A stretch of DNA of 64,000 nt from Schistocerca nitens (GCF_023898315.1 NC_064616.1:292233205-292297204), one strand, 5' to 3'; positions 42,543 through 53,039 are shown, counted from the stretch's first letter. Made by a program: numbers and translations. Notes: generated by a model not told the origin, from the sequence alone.

Positions 42543-43870
42543 CAAGTATTTTGGACAGGTCAGGAAAACTGCTGGTGAATCCTGTGGATGCCTTGGGCAG
42601 ATGGAGGGAATATTTTGAAGAGTTGCTCCATGTAGGTGAAAATGTGATCAGTAATGTTTCAGATTTCGAGGTAGAATGGGATAGGAATGATGATGGAAAT
42701 AGGATCACATTTGAGGAAGTGGAAAAAATGGTCAATAGATTGCAGTACAATAAAGCGGCTGGGGTGGATGAAATTAAGTCGGAACTCATCAAATACAGTG
42801 GAATGTCAGGTATTAAATGGCTACACAGGATAATTGAAATGGCCTGGGAGTTGGGACAGGTTCCATCAGACTGGACAAAAGCAGTAATCACACCAATATT
42901 TAAACATGGAAACAGAAAAGATTGTAACAACTACAGAGGTATCTCTTTAATCAGCATTGTGGGTAAAATCTTCTCAGGTATCGTTGAAAGGAAAGTGCGA
43001 GTATTGGTTGAGGACCAATTGGATGAAAATCAGTGTGGGTTTAGGCCTCTTAGAGGTTGTCAGGACCAGATCTTTAGCTTACGGCAAATAATGGAGAAGT
43101 GTTATGAGTGGAACAGGGAATTGTATCTATGCTTTATAGATATAGAAAAGGCATATGACCGGATTCCTAGGAGGAAGTTATTGTCCGTTGTACAAGATTA
43201 TGGAATAGGAGGCAAACTTTTGCAAGGAATTAAAGGTCTTTACATGGATAGTCAGGCAGCAGTTAGAGTTGACGGTAAATTGAGTTCATGGTTCAGAGTA
43301 GTTTCAGGGGTAAGACAAGGCTGCAACTTGTCTCCACTGTTGTTCATATTATTTACGGATCATATGTTGAAAACAATAGACTGGCTGGGTGAGATTAAGA
43401 TATGTGAACACAAAATAAGCAGTCTTGCATATGCGGATGACTTAGTTGTGATGGCAGATTCAATTGAAAGTTTGCAAAGTAATATTTCAGAGCTAGATCA
43501 GAAATGTAAGGACTATGGTATGAAGATTAGCATCTCCAAAAAGAAAGTAATGTCAGTGGGAAAGAAATATAAACGGATTGAGTGCCAAATAGGAGGAACA
43601 AAGTTAGAACAGGTGGACGGTTTCAAGTACTTAGGATGCATATTCTCACAGGATGGCAACATAGTGAAAGAACTGGAAGCGAGGTGTAGCAAAGCCAATG
43701 CAGTGAGCGCTCAGCTACGATCTACTCTCTTCTGCAAGAAGGAAAGGAAGTCAGTACCAAGACTAAGTTATCTGTGCACCGTTCAATCTTTCGACCAACT
43801 TTGTTGTATGGGAGCGAAAGCTGGGTGGATTCAGGTTACCTTATCAACAAGGTTGAGGTTACGGATATGA
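42539..43870 (+). CDS. RTE reverse transcriptase domain, open frame to a late frameshift
   Basis: The frame starts MTSILDRSGKLLVNPVDALG, the usual beginning of the RTE reverse transcriptase region. Motifs are NKAAGVDEIKSELIKYS, NNYRGISLISIVGKI, ENQCGFRPLRGCQDQIF, LCFIDIEKAYDRIPRRKLLS (first Asp), VSGVRQGCNLSPLLFILF, SSLAYADDLVVMADS (YADD) and FKYLGCIFSQDGN. A one-base shift at about 43746 moves the true protein to the next frame; residues after KKER in this frame are not authentic. Confidence 0.9.
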   Translation: MTSILDRSGKLLVNPVDALGRWREYFEELLHVGENVISNVSDFEVEWDRNDDGNRITFEEVEKMVNRLQYNKAAGVDEIKSELIKYSGMSGIKWLHRIIEMAWELGQVPSDWTKAVITPIFKHGNRKDCNNYRGISLISIVGKIFSGIVERKVRVLVEDQLDENQCGFRPLRGCQDQIFSLRQIMEKCYEWNRELYLCFIDIEKAYDRIPRRKLLSVVQDYGIGGKLLQGIKGLYMDSQAAVRVDGKLSSWFRVVSGVRQGCNLSPLLFILFTDHMLKTIDWLGEIKICEHKISSLAYADDLVVMADSIESLQSNISELDQKCKDYGMKISISKKKVMSVGKKYKRIECQIGGTKLEQVDGFKYLGCIFSQDGNIVKELEARCSKANAVSAQLRSTLFCKKERKSVPRLSYLCTVQSFDQLCCMGAKAGWIQVTLSTRLRLRI

Positions 43871-44229
43871 AAGTAGCTAGGATGATTGCAGGTACTAGTA
43901 GATGGGAACAATGGCAGGAGGGTGTCCACAATGAGGAAATCAAAGAAAAACTGGGAATGAACTCTATAGATGTAGCAGTCAGGGCGAACAGGCTTAGATG
44001 GTGGGGTCATGTTACACGCATGGGAGAAGCAAGGTTACCCAAGAGACTCATGGATTCAGCAGTAGAGGGTAGGAGGAGTCGGGGCAGACCGAGGAGAAGG
44101 TACCTGGATTCGGTTAAGAATGATTTTGAAGTAATAGGTTTAACATCAGAAGAGGCACCAATGTTAGCACTGAATAGGGGATCATGGAGGAACTGTATAA
44201 GGGGGGCTAAGCTCCAGACTGAACGCTGA
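43746..44229 (+). pseudogene. RTE C-terminal region in a shifted frame
   Basis: It continues the reverse transcriptase as VHRSIFRPTLLYGSESWVDS, then EVTDMKVARMIAGTSRWEQW, NRLRWWGHVTRMGEARLPKR and GRRSRGRPRRRYLDSVKNDF, and ends at the TGA at 44227-44229. These phrases are standard at the end of RTE proteins. No independent start is expected. This is the same polypeptide as the two frames upstream, separated by single-base changes. Confidence 0.88.
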
Positions 44230-44247
44230 AAGGCATAATCAGTCTTA

Positions 44248-44248
44248 A

Positions 44249-44294
<46 letters not shown>
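44248..44294 (+). repeat. (ATG)n tail of the RTE LINE
   Basis: About fifteen ATG units close the 3' end of the LINE immediately before the target duplication. Such microsatellite tails replace poly-A in RTE elements. Confidence 0.93.
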
Positions 44295-44295
<1 letters not shown>

Positions 44296-44359
44296 CCACT
44301 GTGCCAACTTATAACTAAATCTGGGGGGGGGGGGGGGGTGCGATGGGGAGGTTCCCTTG

Positions 44360-45150
44360 CCAGTCAGTTGCATTTTAATGACCTTGTCCTCTGTGAACTA
44401 TTAAAACATACTCTCTCTTCCTTCCAGCAGCATTGTGCACAGCCTCATGCCATTTCCCATGTTCCAAATGTCTCCATTAAATGTGTATACTTCTTCTTCT
44501 TTTGCTTCGCTTGGCTCCCACTGAACATCTGTGCAACTTAGATGCCCAGTGACTGATAAGCCAGTTGTCACTACAACATAAACTGAAGGAACGTGGCAGT
44601 CTGCTGCAAGAAAAGATACAAATTTTCAAGACAGTAAATTACTGTATAAAGGCACACATTGCTATGTGAGGAGTCATCATTATTATTAATAATATTATTA
44701 TTATTTTTATTGCTATTATTATCATCATCAATATTACCACCATTCCCCCACCCAAATAGTCATGTGTACTAGCATGCCACTTTTGGGATTCAGGTAGGCC
44801 TGCCATCCCTGTATTTATCTGCCCAGTGGGTTAACAATGACAGCTGGATTGCGGTCCAACATGAATGTGGTTTTTAGGTGGTCTTTTACTGCTCACTAGG
44901 TGAATACTGGGTTTGTTCTCACATCCGATATCAGTTACACAATTCACATACATTTCCAAAATGTCCCCCCACTTTCACTTGGGGTAACAATAGACACAGA
45001 CAGATGGGGTGCACAAATTTCATCCTGGGGTAGAGGGGGAAGGGGCAACAGGAAGGGCAATCAGCCACCCTGTACAACTAACATTACAAAATCCTGATTG
45101 ACATGCCAATCCTATTATTATTACTATTATTATTATTTCCAAGGTGGAAA
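44360..45150. other. No recognised gene; ATT-rich stretches
   Basis: Loose ATT/TTA repeats occur at 44680-44735 and 45112-45137. No coding or repeat family was recognised. Confidence 0.4.
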
Positions 45151-45154
45151 CACT

Positions 45155-45430
45155 GGTTTCAGTCAGATCACCGAATTTAAGTGCTGTTGGGCGAGACTTG
45201 CACTTGGCTTGGTGACCATTCAGGTTTGCCGAGCACTGTTGGCAAGCAGGGTGCATGTAGCCCTTGTGAGGCCAATTGAGAAGCTACTTGCTTGAGATGT
45301 TGCGGCTCTGCTCATGAAAACCCACAACGACCAGGGGACCAGTGTGCTAACCACATGCTCTTCCATAACTGCATTTAGTGATTTTTATCGGCTGAGGATG
45401 ACATGGCGGTTGCTTAGTACTACTGTTCAG
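45155..45430 (+). mobile_element. 5S rRNA-derived SINE
   Basis: The head matches the internal promoter region of 5S rRNA: AGATCACCGAATTTAAG at 45164 (5S: GATCACCGAAGTTAAGC), GTTGGGCGAGACTTGCACTT, and TTGGTGACCATTCAGG (5S: ATGGGTGACCxCxTGGG). A long non-tRNA, non-LINE body follows (GAGGCCAATTGAGAAGCTAC, CGACCAGGGGACCAGTGTGC, GCTGAGGATGACATGGCGG). The copy is moderately diverged. No clear duplication was found. Only one copy is in the window. Confidence 0.78.
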
Positions 45431-45958
45431 ATGGTTTGTTATTATAATTCACATTTGGGTCACATTGGGCCATGCAATGTCCAGAAAAGAGCATTCCAGG
45501 TTTTTCATTTAGCCTTTCTTTGTGTCCATGTTACATTCATTCCCATACAATGGTGTATTTTCCTATCATCAAATCGAGTAGCTCTCATCTTTTTGTGTTT
45601 TTCTGCCTGGCCTACTTTCTAGTTATGAATTTTCTGCCTACAGATATTTCTGTATTGTCTTATCCCAGTTTTCCAAATCGTCTTTTACAGCAGCAATCCA
45701 ATTTGTTGTTTTAATTTTAGCTGTTCTGCAAGTTTCATAGAACTCCACAAGTTGTCTAGTTAATCTTGTTGGATCTGTTGTTTTAATATGACCATAGAAT
45801 CTTAGAGTGCGTTATTTTATATTGGAAAAAATTTTGGCACATTTTCGAAAATAATAATTATTATAATTACTGATTAATAATATCCTTATATTACCCATCA
45901 AGCAGAGTTCGTGTACTACATGTCACAAGATGTCTGTACAGGAAATTTTAGTCCTGTT
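45431..45958. other. AT-rich DNA without recognised feature
   Basis: No motif was recognised. It leads into the 3' edge of the antisense CR1 LINE. Confidence 0.35.
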
Positions 45959-46158
45959 GTCCTACATTTACATCTATGTACATAATCCACAAACCATTGT
46001 ATGGTGCGTGGTGGAGCTCACCCTGTACCACCACCAGTCATTTCCTTTACTGTTCCACATGCATATAGAGTGAGGGGAAAAACTGCTGTCCATATGCCTC
46101 CGCATGAGCTGTAATTTCTCATATCTTATCTTTGTGCTGTTTACACGAAAATGTGTTG

Positions 46159-47063
46159 TCAGCAGTAGAATAATCCTGCAGTCAGCTGGTTCTCTAAATT
46201 TTCCCAATAGTCTTCCTCAAAAAGGACGTCACCTTCCCTCCGGGGATTCCCGTTTGAGCTCCCGAACCATCTCTGTAACACTTGCATGTTGTTCAAACCT
46301 ACTGGTAACAAATTTGGCAGCTTGCCTCTGAATTGCTTCAATGTCTTTGTTTAATCTGACCTGGTACAGATCCCAAACACTTGAGCAGTACTCAAGAGTA
46401 GTTTGCACTAATGTCATATATCCAGTCTCCTTTACAGATGAACCACACTTTCCAAAAGTCTTCCAATAAACTGAAGTTGACCATTCATCTTCCCTACCAC
46501 AATTCTCACATGCTAGTTCCATTTCTTATGGCTATGCTGCGTTAAGCCTAAATATTTCAATGACACGTCTTGTGTTAAGCACAACATTACTAACACTGAA
46601 TCCGAATATTACAGGTTTGTATTTCGTACTCATCTGCATTAACTTACATTTTTATGCTTTTAGAGCTAGCTGCCAATCATCACACCAACTAGAAATTTGG
46701 TCTAAACCATCTTGTATCCTCCTACAGCCACTCAACTTCAACACCTTCCCATACACACTCAACTGGAAATTGCTGCCCACCCTGTCCACCAGATCATTTA
46801 TGTATAAAGAAATTAATGGCAGTCCTATCACAATTCCCTGGGGCACTCACCGACGACACCCTTGTCTCTGATGAACATTATCCGTTGAGAACAACATACT
46901 GGATTCTATTACTTAGGGAGTCTTCAGACCACTCACATATCTGGGAACCTATTCCATATGCTTGTACCTTCATTAACAGCCTGCAGTTGGGCACTGTGTC
47001 AAATGCTTTTCGGAAATCTAGAAATTTGGAATCTGCCTGTTGCTCTTCAACTGTTGTTTGCAA
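46159..47063 (-). pseudogene. CR1 reverse transcriptase, degraded
   Basis: Pieces read antisense: FRKAFDTVPNCRLLMKVQAY (47030-46970; first Asp AFD), IVIGLPLISLYINDLVDRVG (46840-46780; from PQGSVIGPLLFLIYINDL), QLSVYGKVLKL at the position of the YADD box (catalytic pair lost), DGLDQISSWCDDWQLALKA, and ETGYMTLVQTTLEYCSSVWD with LNKDIEAIQRQAAKFVTSRF (46430-46310). The C-terminal part is the best preserved. Loss of the catalytic aspartates shows that it is inactive. Confidence 0.8.
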
Positions 47064-47802
47064 TATATTGTGTGAGAAAAGCTCAAGCTGAGTTTCTCAT
47101 GAGCAATGCTTTCTAAAACAATGCTGATTTATGGACATAAGTTTCTTGGTCTCAAGGAAATTTATCATATTTGAACCGATAATATTTTCAAGAATTCTCT
47201 AGCAAACTGATGTTACGGATATTGATCTGTAATTTTGCAGGTCCATTCTCTTACCCTTATATACAGGAGTCATGTGCAATTTTTTCCAGTCACTTGGGAC
47301 TTTGTGGTGAGTTAGAGATTTGTGATAAATGCAAGCTAAGTGAGGGTCCAATGCTGTAGAGTACTCTATTTAAAGCCCAACTGGGATTCCAACTGGACCA
47401 GCGAGTTATTTGTTAGTTACTTCTCTATGCCAGGGATGCTTATTACTTTGTCATCCATATGGCACTTTGTACAAAGGTAAAATGACAATATTTTGGTATG
47501 AATCTTCTGTGTGAATAATTTTTATGTGTAAAAAACTTAAGCTTTTGTTTTGCTGTCTTTGACTGCCACACCAGATTGGTCAATGAGTGACTGGGTGGAA
47601 GTAGTGGGCGTAGGGATCGTACAAAGGATCAGAATTTACTTAGGTTCTCAGCCAGATTTTTGCTAAAATATGGAGGTGACAGTTGTAAGTGTTGCACATA
47701 GATCTTACCAGAGACAAATGAATCGCTACTAACCTTTGCCTGTCACATTTGTGCCTTCTCTTTTAATCAAGAGCGAAACAGCCTTTGCTTCCTCAGCATT
47801 TT

Positions 47803-48574
47803 CTAAATTTTGTTGTTAAACCATGGTGGGTCTTTTCCGTCTGCAATACACTTACTAGACACGTATTTCTCCAAACCATGATTTGCAAACTGTTTAAACT
47901 TTGCCCATAATTCTTCTGTTTCCATCTTACTGGAACTGAGTGATGTCAATTCGTTGTCTAACTGAGATGCTAACCACTGCTTATCTGCTCTTTCTAGCAG
48001 AAGCAATCTCCTAGCCTTCTTGACTGATTTATTAACTATCATACCCACAGTCACTATGATGACATTATGACTACTAATTCCTGTCTCTATACTGATACTA
48101 TCGATAACATCCAGCCTGTTCATAGTTACAAGGTCTTAAGATATCTCCATTGCATATTGACTGCCGAATTACCTGCTCAAGACAGTTTTCATAAATTGTG
48201 TTGAAAAGTACTTTGGAGGACTGTCTGTCTCTACCCCCCTCTCTTCCCCCTCCCACAAAGAATCCATAATAGATGTCCCGGTTTATATTTGCTCCAACTA
48301 ATATTGCATGATCTAGGTATTTATGTGCTGCTGACCATAGACTTTCTTTGAATGACTCTAGAACTGTCAGAGCAGAATTGAGTGCCCAATAAAAACATCC
48401 AACAATTAACTTGATTTCACCTTGACCTGTTATACACAACCAGATAATTTCACTATCACACTCAACTTTGAACTCAATAGAGACAATATTTTTGTCAACT
48501 GCAGTAAACACTCTCCCTGTCAGTGGATAACATATTTTTATCAACTGCAACAAGCACTCCCCCTCCGATGGCAT
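47803..48574 (-). pseudogene. CR1 endonuclease and linker, degraded
   Basis: One frame of 158 residues reads GRVFTAVDKNIVSIEFKVEC, DSEIIWLCITGQGEIKLIVG (VSVEVKxDCEIIWxxI-type), YLDHAILVGANINRDIYYGF (from a GGDFNxPDI active-site motif, here GAN) and LFNTIYENCLEQVIRQSICN. The next frame adds NRLDVIDSISIETGISSHNV (from SDHxxV) and the linker LLLERADKQWLASQLDNE. The active-site change and frameshifts show loss of function. Confidence 0.78.
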
Positions 48575-48830
48575 CTAATCTATCTTTCCAAAATACATTC
48601 CATGACTCGCTAAATATCTCAAAACTTTCTACTTTGGGTCAACCAGCTCTCGGTCCCAAGAATAATTTGAGTGCCAGAACTTTCTCGGAGAGTAGTAAAT
48701 TCAGGAACTTTTCTATGAGTTGTGAGTTGTCTTCACTCTGAATGTGGTCTGACTTCCCTATCTGCGTATCAACTGGTGAATGTTCATCAGTGTACTTCAA
48801 ACTATCACCTAGCCTAAAAAATGTCCTTGT

Positions 48831-49029
48831 TCGGGTGGATGACGGTTCAATCCTGCGTCCGGCCATCCTGATTTAGGTTTTCCAGGATTTCCCTAAATCG
48901 CTCCAGGCAAATGCCGAGATGGTTCCTCTGAAAGGGCATGGCCAACTTCCTTCCCCGTCCTTCCCTGATTCGACAAGACTGATGACCTCGCCGTTTGGTC
49001 CCTTCCCACAAACAACCAAACCCAACCCC
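48831..49029 (+). mobile_element. SINE (family 2), 5' truncated, inside the CR1 LINE
   Basis: It begins at GGGTGGATGACGGTTCAATC, so the tRNA A box is missing while the B box is kept. The body GGCCATCCTGATTTAGG follows, and it ends in a C/A-rich tail (AAACAACCAAACCCAACCCC). The duplication is AAAATGTCCTTGT at 48818-48830 and AAAATGTTCTTGT at 49030-49042, one mismatch. Confidence 0.9.
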
Positions 49030-49061
49030 AAAATGTTCTTGTGCACTCCACAAGTACTCTA

Positions 49062-49580
49062 CTACCTAAGAAGCTGCTTCCTTTGTGTAGTGAACCCATG
49101 ACCTGTCAAGGAGAGTTGTACAAATCCCCACCCAATAAAACGTGTACAGAAATCTGTAGCCAAGACTGTCACAGAGTTGACAAAGCCTTTGGTACAGACC
49201 CTCCATTCGACTCCAAACCAAAGGACCCCAATAGACTCTGGGAACAATTCTGAAAATTGTGAGCTCTGCTTGCACTCCGTGCGCAAGTTCATCAGCCTAC
49301 ACCAGCTCTACCAGTCGCCTGTGTGAACTAAGGATGGTACCACAACAATGTGACAGGCATCATTGGTGCTAATGTAGCCACAACTTGCAGATGACTTCAC
49401 CCTGCTCACTCAATAACAGAAGGAAGGGCTGTCTCCACATATCAGATGAGGCCCCCCTTGCCCTGGCAGACATACTGAGTGCACACTGGCTTCTTTCCGC
49501 CCCTGAATACTATCTTCCTAAGGACCGCTATAGTGTGCGTAACATTGGAACGCCACCTGTTCACTCACAGGACAAATAGG
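49062..49580 (-). pseudogene. CR1 ORF1 with SGNH-esterase-like domain, degraded
   Basis: Antisense reading gives QAELTIFRIVPRVYWGPLVW, SRMEGLYQRLCQLCDSLGYR and a C-terminal DRSWVHYTKEAAS (49275-49066). These match the last third of the SGNH (GDSL) esterase domain found in ORF1 of many CR1 elements; the His of VHYT is the catalytic histidine position. The upstream part (49580-49280) is shifted, but AHTDAS-like and SSEIWRQPFLL-type phrases can be followed. The nucleophile serine block is not readable. Confidence 0.6.
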
Positions 49581-49720
49581 CAAGGCCAGATGACCAGCCT
49601 CCACATTGGCTCTCCTCCTTGAGCGACATGAGTGCAGTACCACTCACCATGCACCCTGCTGTGAGGGCGGATCCACCATGTTGAGTACACTACATACCTC
49701 AGCAGCACAGCTCATAGGCT

Positions 49721-50251
49721 TTTTCACAACACCAATGCATTTCAGTAATAGAGCTTAAAACAATATTTTAATTATGCTTAGAAGTTTTAACAACATTTTG
49801 TAACAGAGACAAAATTAAGTGAAATAAATTAACCATTTTGTCAACAGAAGCTGGAAAACAAGATTCCTGGAGTTGTAATTAGAGAATAACATGTAACTGA
49901 CATATTAGATTTGTCTCCCCATGGCTGTAAATACATATTTAGTCAATGATGTTTTAACCTGAATCACAATTAAAATACTGCAGACTGAGAAGTCACACAC
50001 TGTGTTCGTGCTGTAAAACCTGGATTTTGCACTGCACATTTGCCGATATTGTGTGTTTAGACTCAATAGTCCTTCAGTGTTGCACCCTTTATTCCATATT
50101 CATGTTACAAAAAATAGTGAGAACAATAATTTGCTGTATATGTGTAATATTCCAGGTTGTCAGCAAAACAGAGGGGGTCTTTCGTATAGATATGTGTTCT
50201 GATGACCTTCTTTTAATTCTCTTCATTTCCTTGATGTCTTTTTTTTTCCAG
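49721..50251. other. Presumed upstream non-coding/intron sequence of the HPS3-like gene
   Basis: AT-rich with no coding signal. It ends in a pyrimidine-rich tract and AG (TGATGTCTTTTTTTTTCCAG, ending at 50251), a strong 3' splice site. An untranslated first exon would therefore lie further upstream; I could not identify it. Confidence 0.5.
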
Positions 50252-50262
50252 ATTTTTGAAGA

Positions 50263-50473
50263 ATGGTGCGAGTAATATCAGTTCATCATTTTGCAAATCA
50301 GGACATCCATAAATGTGAGGAACCATTGGCAGTAACTACTGCCCCACCTGATCGTTTGCTGTTGGCTCAGGCCCAGCATGCTGTTGAAGTTCGTGGCTTA
50401 GCTGAGGGTGGAGATGTTCTGTTCACTTTTCCTACTGTAGATGAAGTACGTCAGATGGTATATTGCTGTAATG
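50263..50473 (+). CDS. HPS3: First coding exon of an HPS3-like gene (BLOC-2 subunit)
   Basis: The exon runs from the acceptor at 50250-50251 through an ATG at 50263 (context TGAAGAATGG) to a donor G|GTAAGA at 50474, phase 1. It encodes MVRVISVHHFANQDIHKCEE, a variable part with DRLLLAQAQHAVEVRGLAEG and LFTFPTVDEVRQMVYCCN. HPS3 proteins, as I know them, start with a similar MVxLxxxHxFxSQ, followed by a short beta-propeller-like stretch with VEAFxVxG and FxTxxxVxxLxYS. The match in order and spacing is good, but I cannot align it computationally. In animals HPS3 acts with HPS5 and HPS6 in BLOC-2, in the cytosol on endosomal membranes, directing cargo to lysosome-related organelles such as pigment granules. 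Open reading after 50473 is intronic. No other exon of the gene was recognised; large introns are expected here. Confidence 0.62.
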
Positions 50474-50991
50474 GTAAGAAAAGAGATTTTCATGTTTAAA
50501 TCAAATTTCTTCAGTGGAATTACTCTGTGATGTTTGTAAATAAGTATGGAAAAGCTGCAGCTGAATATTAACAAATCTAAGAAAATTATATTTGTTCCTT
50601 CAGCTATTTATCCACTCGTTCACTGTATTTAATAGATCCCATTTTGAAGAAGGAACTTCAGCCATGTGAAACTATTCGTGCTATTTTTTAACAAAGATAA
50701 GCACTTGTTAGAAACTGGATTAATAGTTAACTGTTGTTAAACTACTAAACACTATTGTGTGTACTCAGGTTAAATTAACTGTAATGTATTAAGATCATGA
50801 AGAATACTGATACTTCTGTAATTGCATTAAGTGGTTCCTTTTTCTCCTTGATAACTCCTTCTGTACCACAGAGAAATTATTGAACATAAATAAGCAGTTA
50901 ATTACAGACCTGTGGCATCTTTTGTTCAGTTGACAGGTTCCCTTAATCTAACTAACTACCTCTTACTGTTAACTTAACACCTATGTGATTA

Positions 50992-51193
50992 GGCCGGCCT
51001 GAGTGGCCGAGAGGTTCTAGGCGCTACAGTCTGGAACCACACGACCGCTACGGTCGCAGGTTCGAATCCTGCCTCGGGCATGGATGTGTGTGATGTCCTT
51101 AGGTTAGTTAGGTTTAAGTAGTTCTAAGTTCTATGAGACTGATGACCTCAGAAGTTAAGTCCCATAGTGCTCAGAACCATTTGAACCATTGAA
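50992..51193 (+). mobile_element. tRNA-derived SINE (family 1), probably intronic
   Basis: All family parts are present (GGCCGGCCTGAGTGGCCGAG, GGTTCGAATCC, CATAGTGCTCAGAACCATTT). The 12 bp duplication CCTATGTGATTA is perfect at 50980-50991 and 51194-51205. It lies 0.5 kb downstream of the HPS3-like exon in the same orientation. Confidence 0.93.
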
Positions 51194-51205
51194 CCTATGT
51201 GATTA

Positions 51206-53039
51206 CATTGACATTTTTGCCATGGAATAGTAGTTATCTACATTTGTAACAATCAAGTTCTGCTTACAATGCACATTTTTAGTTACCATGCAGTTAATGG
51301 GAATCTTCAAGCCTTTAACCTGTACAGTCAGGTAATTTGTAGCCACAGTGCCTAATCGTGTATCATTTTCACTTTCTTTTGACTATTTACAGATTCCCTA
51401 TCATTACTTTGTGTCTTATGGGAACTTGTTGAAGACCTTTGCACCAGAAAACAAAACCGCAATGTTAACATTAGACGAAGTTTCAAAGCCTGCACAAAAA
51501 TTGTTTTTGCATAATTTATTAGGATGGTGTAAATTGCAGTTCAACAGTGACTGATTTTTACTGTCAGCAGCACAGACTATTAGCAGAAATATTATATTAG
51601 AGCTTAACGACCTGCTGATTTTGAGTGTGAGCTCTCGTGCTTGCTCACACTCTTGCTTGTGAATGGAGCAGTTGCAGTGTAGTGGGGAGTGGGGGGAATG
51701 TATGTGCACCATGTGGTTTGATAAAACAGGACAAATGCCATGTGTGAAGTAGGGGAATGTATTTTGACAGTGGTGCCATCAAATAGCACCAGGGAGAGTT
51801 GGTATTGCATAAAAATGACAATGTCTTCGCATTTCAATTGTATCCAGAGTAATCTTATAATTTTACACAAAAAGATTCATTCGAAAAATTTGTAGTGAAC
51901 TGTAGGGTGCTGTCTACCACCAGGAAGCTTAATTTACAAAGACAGTTTATATCTCAACATGTCAAAGAATGTGAAGGACACGAGCATCTGCAAGGTTTTA
52001 AAAGAAGAGGAAGGAGAAGAATAAAAAATGAAACAATTGTGTTTTTCGGATGAGCTGCAAAATTACACTACTTTTAGCAGAGACCTTGTGTCTTTTGAGG
52101 AATACAATAATACTTGGCAGTTGCAGCTGAACATTTAGGTCCCTTTCTGGTAGAATAATTTTTCATGCTGCCATTATCAAACATGACAATCATGTGTCTC
52201 ATTCAGACAATGGCGTACAATGTTCAGTGGCAGGGTTTGTTGCATGTTCTTTTGTGCTGTATAAAAGTTAAATATTGGAGCCTCACAGCTGGATCTAACA
52301 TTCATAGCAGTGTTGATGAAATTGTCGAAAATATAAGTTTGTCATAGAATTTATGTAGTGGCAGTCATGTTGGAAAATAAATCAGGATTCATAGTGCAAC
52401 TGAATGGAAAAATGAAGAAGCTTCCAGTACCCAATTTGCACTGATCTGCAAATTAAGGTAATTGTTGTGTAATATGACAGAGAATATAAAGACAGTCTGG
52501 ATTTCTTCAAGCATTTCTATCAAGACTGATTTCCTCATTTACCCAAGTCTCCACATGGTTCTCCAACCTATTCCCTATGATGATGGAGGGAGGTACAGTA
52601 CTTGCTGCTTGCAGGGCTGCACTCAACCACTGCTTTTGGAGTACATCTGCTGTGAAGCACAGTATTATATGTTTAGTGCAATGAGAGGAAAAATTGCAAC
52701 ACCTTTAAAGAGTCTATGCAAGATGTCCAATAATCTATTCTACACGGAACTCATACCGTTCACTTTTATTGAGTGTGTACTTTATTTACTTTGGTTGCGT
52801 TGCCATAGAAGATAATTCCTTAAGAAAATGGGATATTGCCATATCAAAAATAAGTTAGCACCATGTTGTTAAAATTAACAAATCATGGTTTTAAAGTCAT
52901 CACAGTGATGACTCCTTTAAGTCAAAAATGTCCTGAACTGAGCTTCAGCTATTTTTGCTCTTTGTGTAATTGCTAGTCTTTGAAACAAATGAATGAACCT
53001 CCTGACACATGTAGCTTATTTCCACTCAATAATATGTTA
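51206..53039. other. Presumed intronic DNA, no recognised exon
   Basis: Two plus-strand frames (51348-51554 and 52462-52815) are open but show no HPS3-like or other recognisable sequence and no convincing splice pairs. I leave them uncalled. Confidence 0.35.

Larger units (their letters stand above)
41135..44293 (+). mobile_element. RTE-clade LINE, full length, 3.16 kb
   Basis: The perfect 10 bp duplication ATCCACTGTG (41125-41134 and 44294-44303) marks both edges. The first ATG is only 16 bp inside the 5' edge and the 3' edge is an (ATG)n tail of about 46 bp, typical of RTE elements. The element sits in the right arm of the fold-back transposon. Confidence 0.93.
40068..44359. mobile_element. 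Fold-back DNA element with long inverted arms, split by an RTE LINE
   Basis: The left end reads CAAGGAAACCTCCCCATCGC and the right end is its inverse, finishing GATGGGGAGGTTCCCTTG at 44359. The arms stay inverted-repeat related for about 270 bp: TTGAAAAACTGAACACAGAT at left faces ATCTGTGTTTAGTTTTTCAA at right. Both arms contain a tRNA-like segment. Removing the LINE (41135-44293) leaves about 1.1 kb. No transposase is encoded, so it would need a partner for mobility. A G run at 44323-44338 expands the right arm. I could not find a convincing target duplication. Confidence 0.85.
45965..49720 (-). mobile_element. CR1-clade LINE, long antisense copy
   Basis: From right to left (its 5' to 3') it shows an ORF1 with an esterase-like segment, an endonuclease, a reverse transcriptase and a 3' region that begins at about 45965 (CATTTACATCTATGTACATA antisense). 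One SINE (48831-49029) interrupts it. The coding is heavily degraded. The order and the ORF1 type are those of CR1 elements. The 5' limit is approximate. Confidence 0.78.

Noticed and set aside
41151-44229. Endonuclease and reverse transcriptase as host genes
   Set aside because: The perfect target duplication, (ATG)n tail and position within a fold-back transposon show a LINE.
51348-51554. Second exon of the HPS3-like gene
   Set aside because: An acceptor-like TTTACAG is present, but the protein does not resemble HPS3 and no donor in matching phase is evident.
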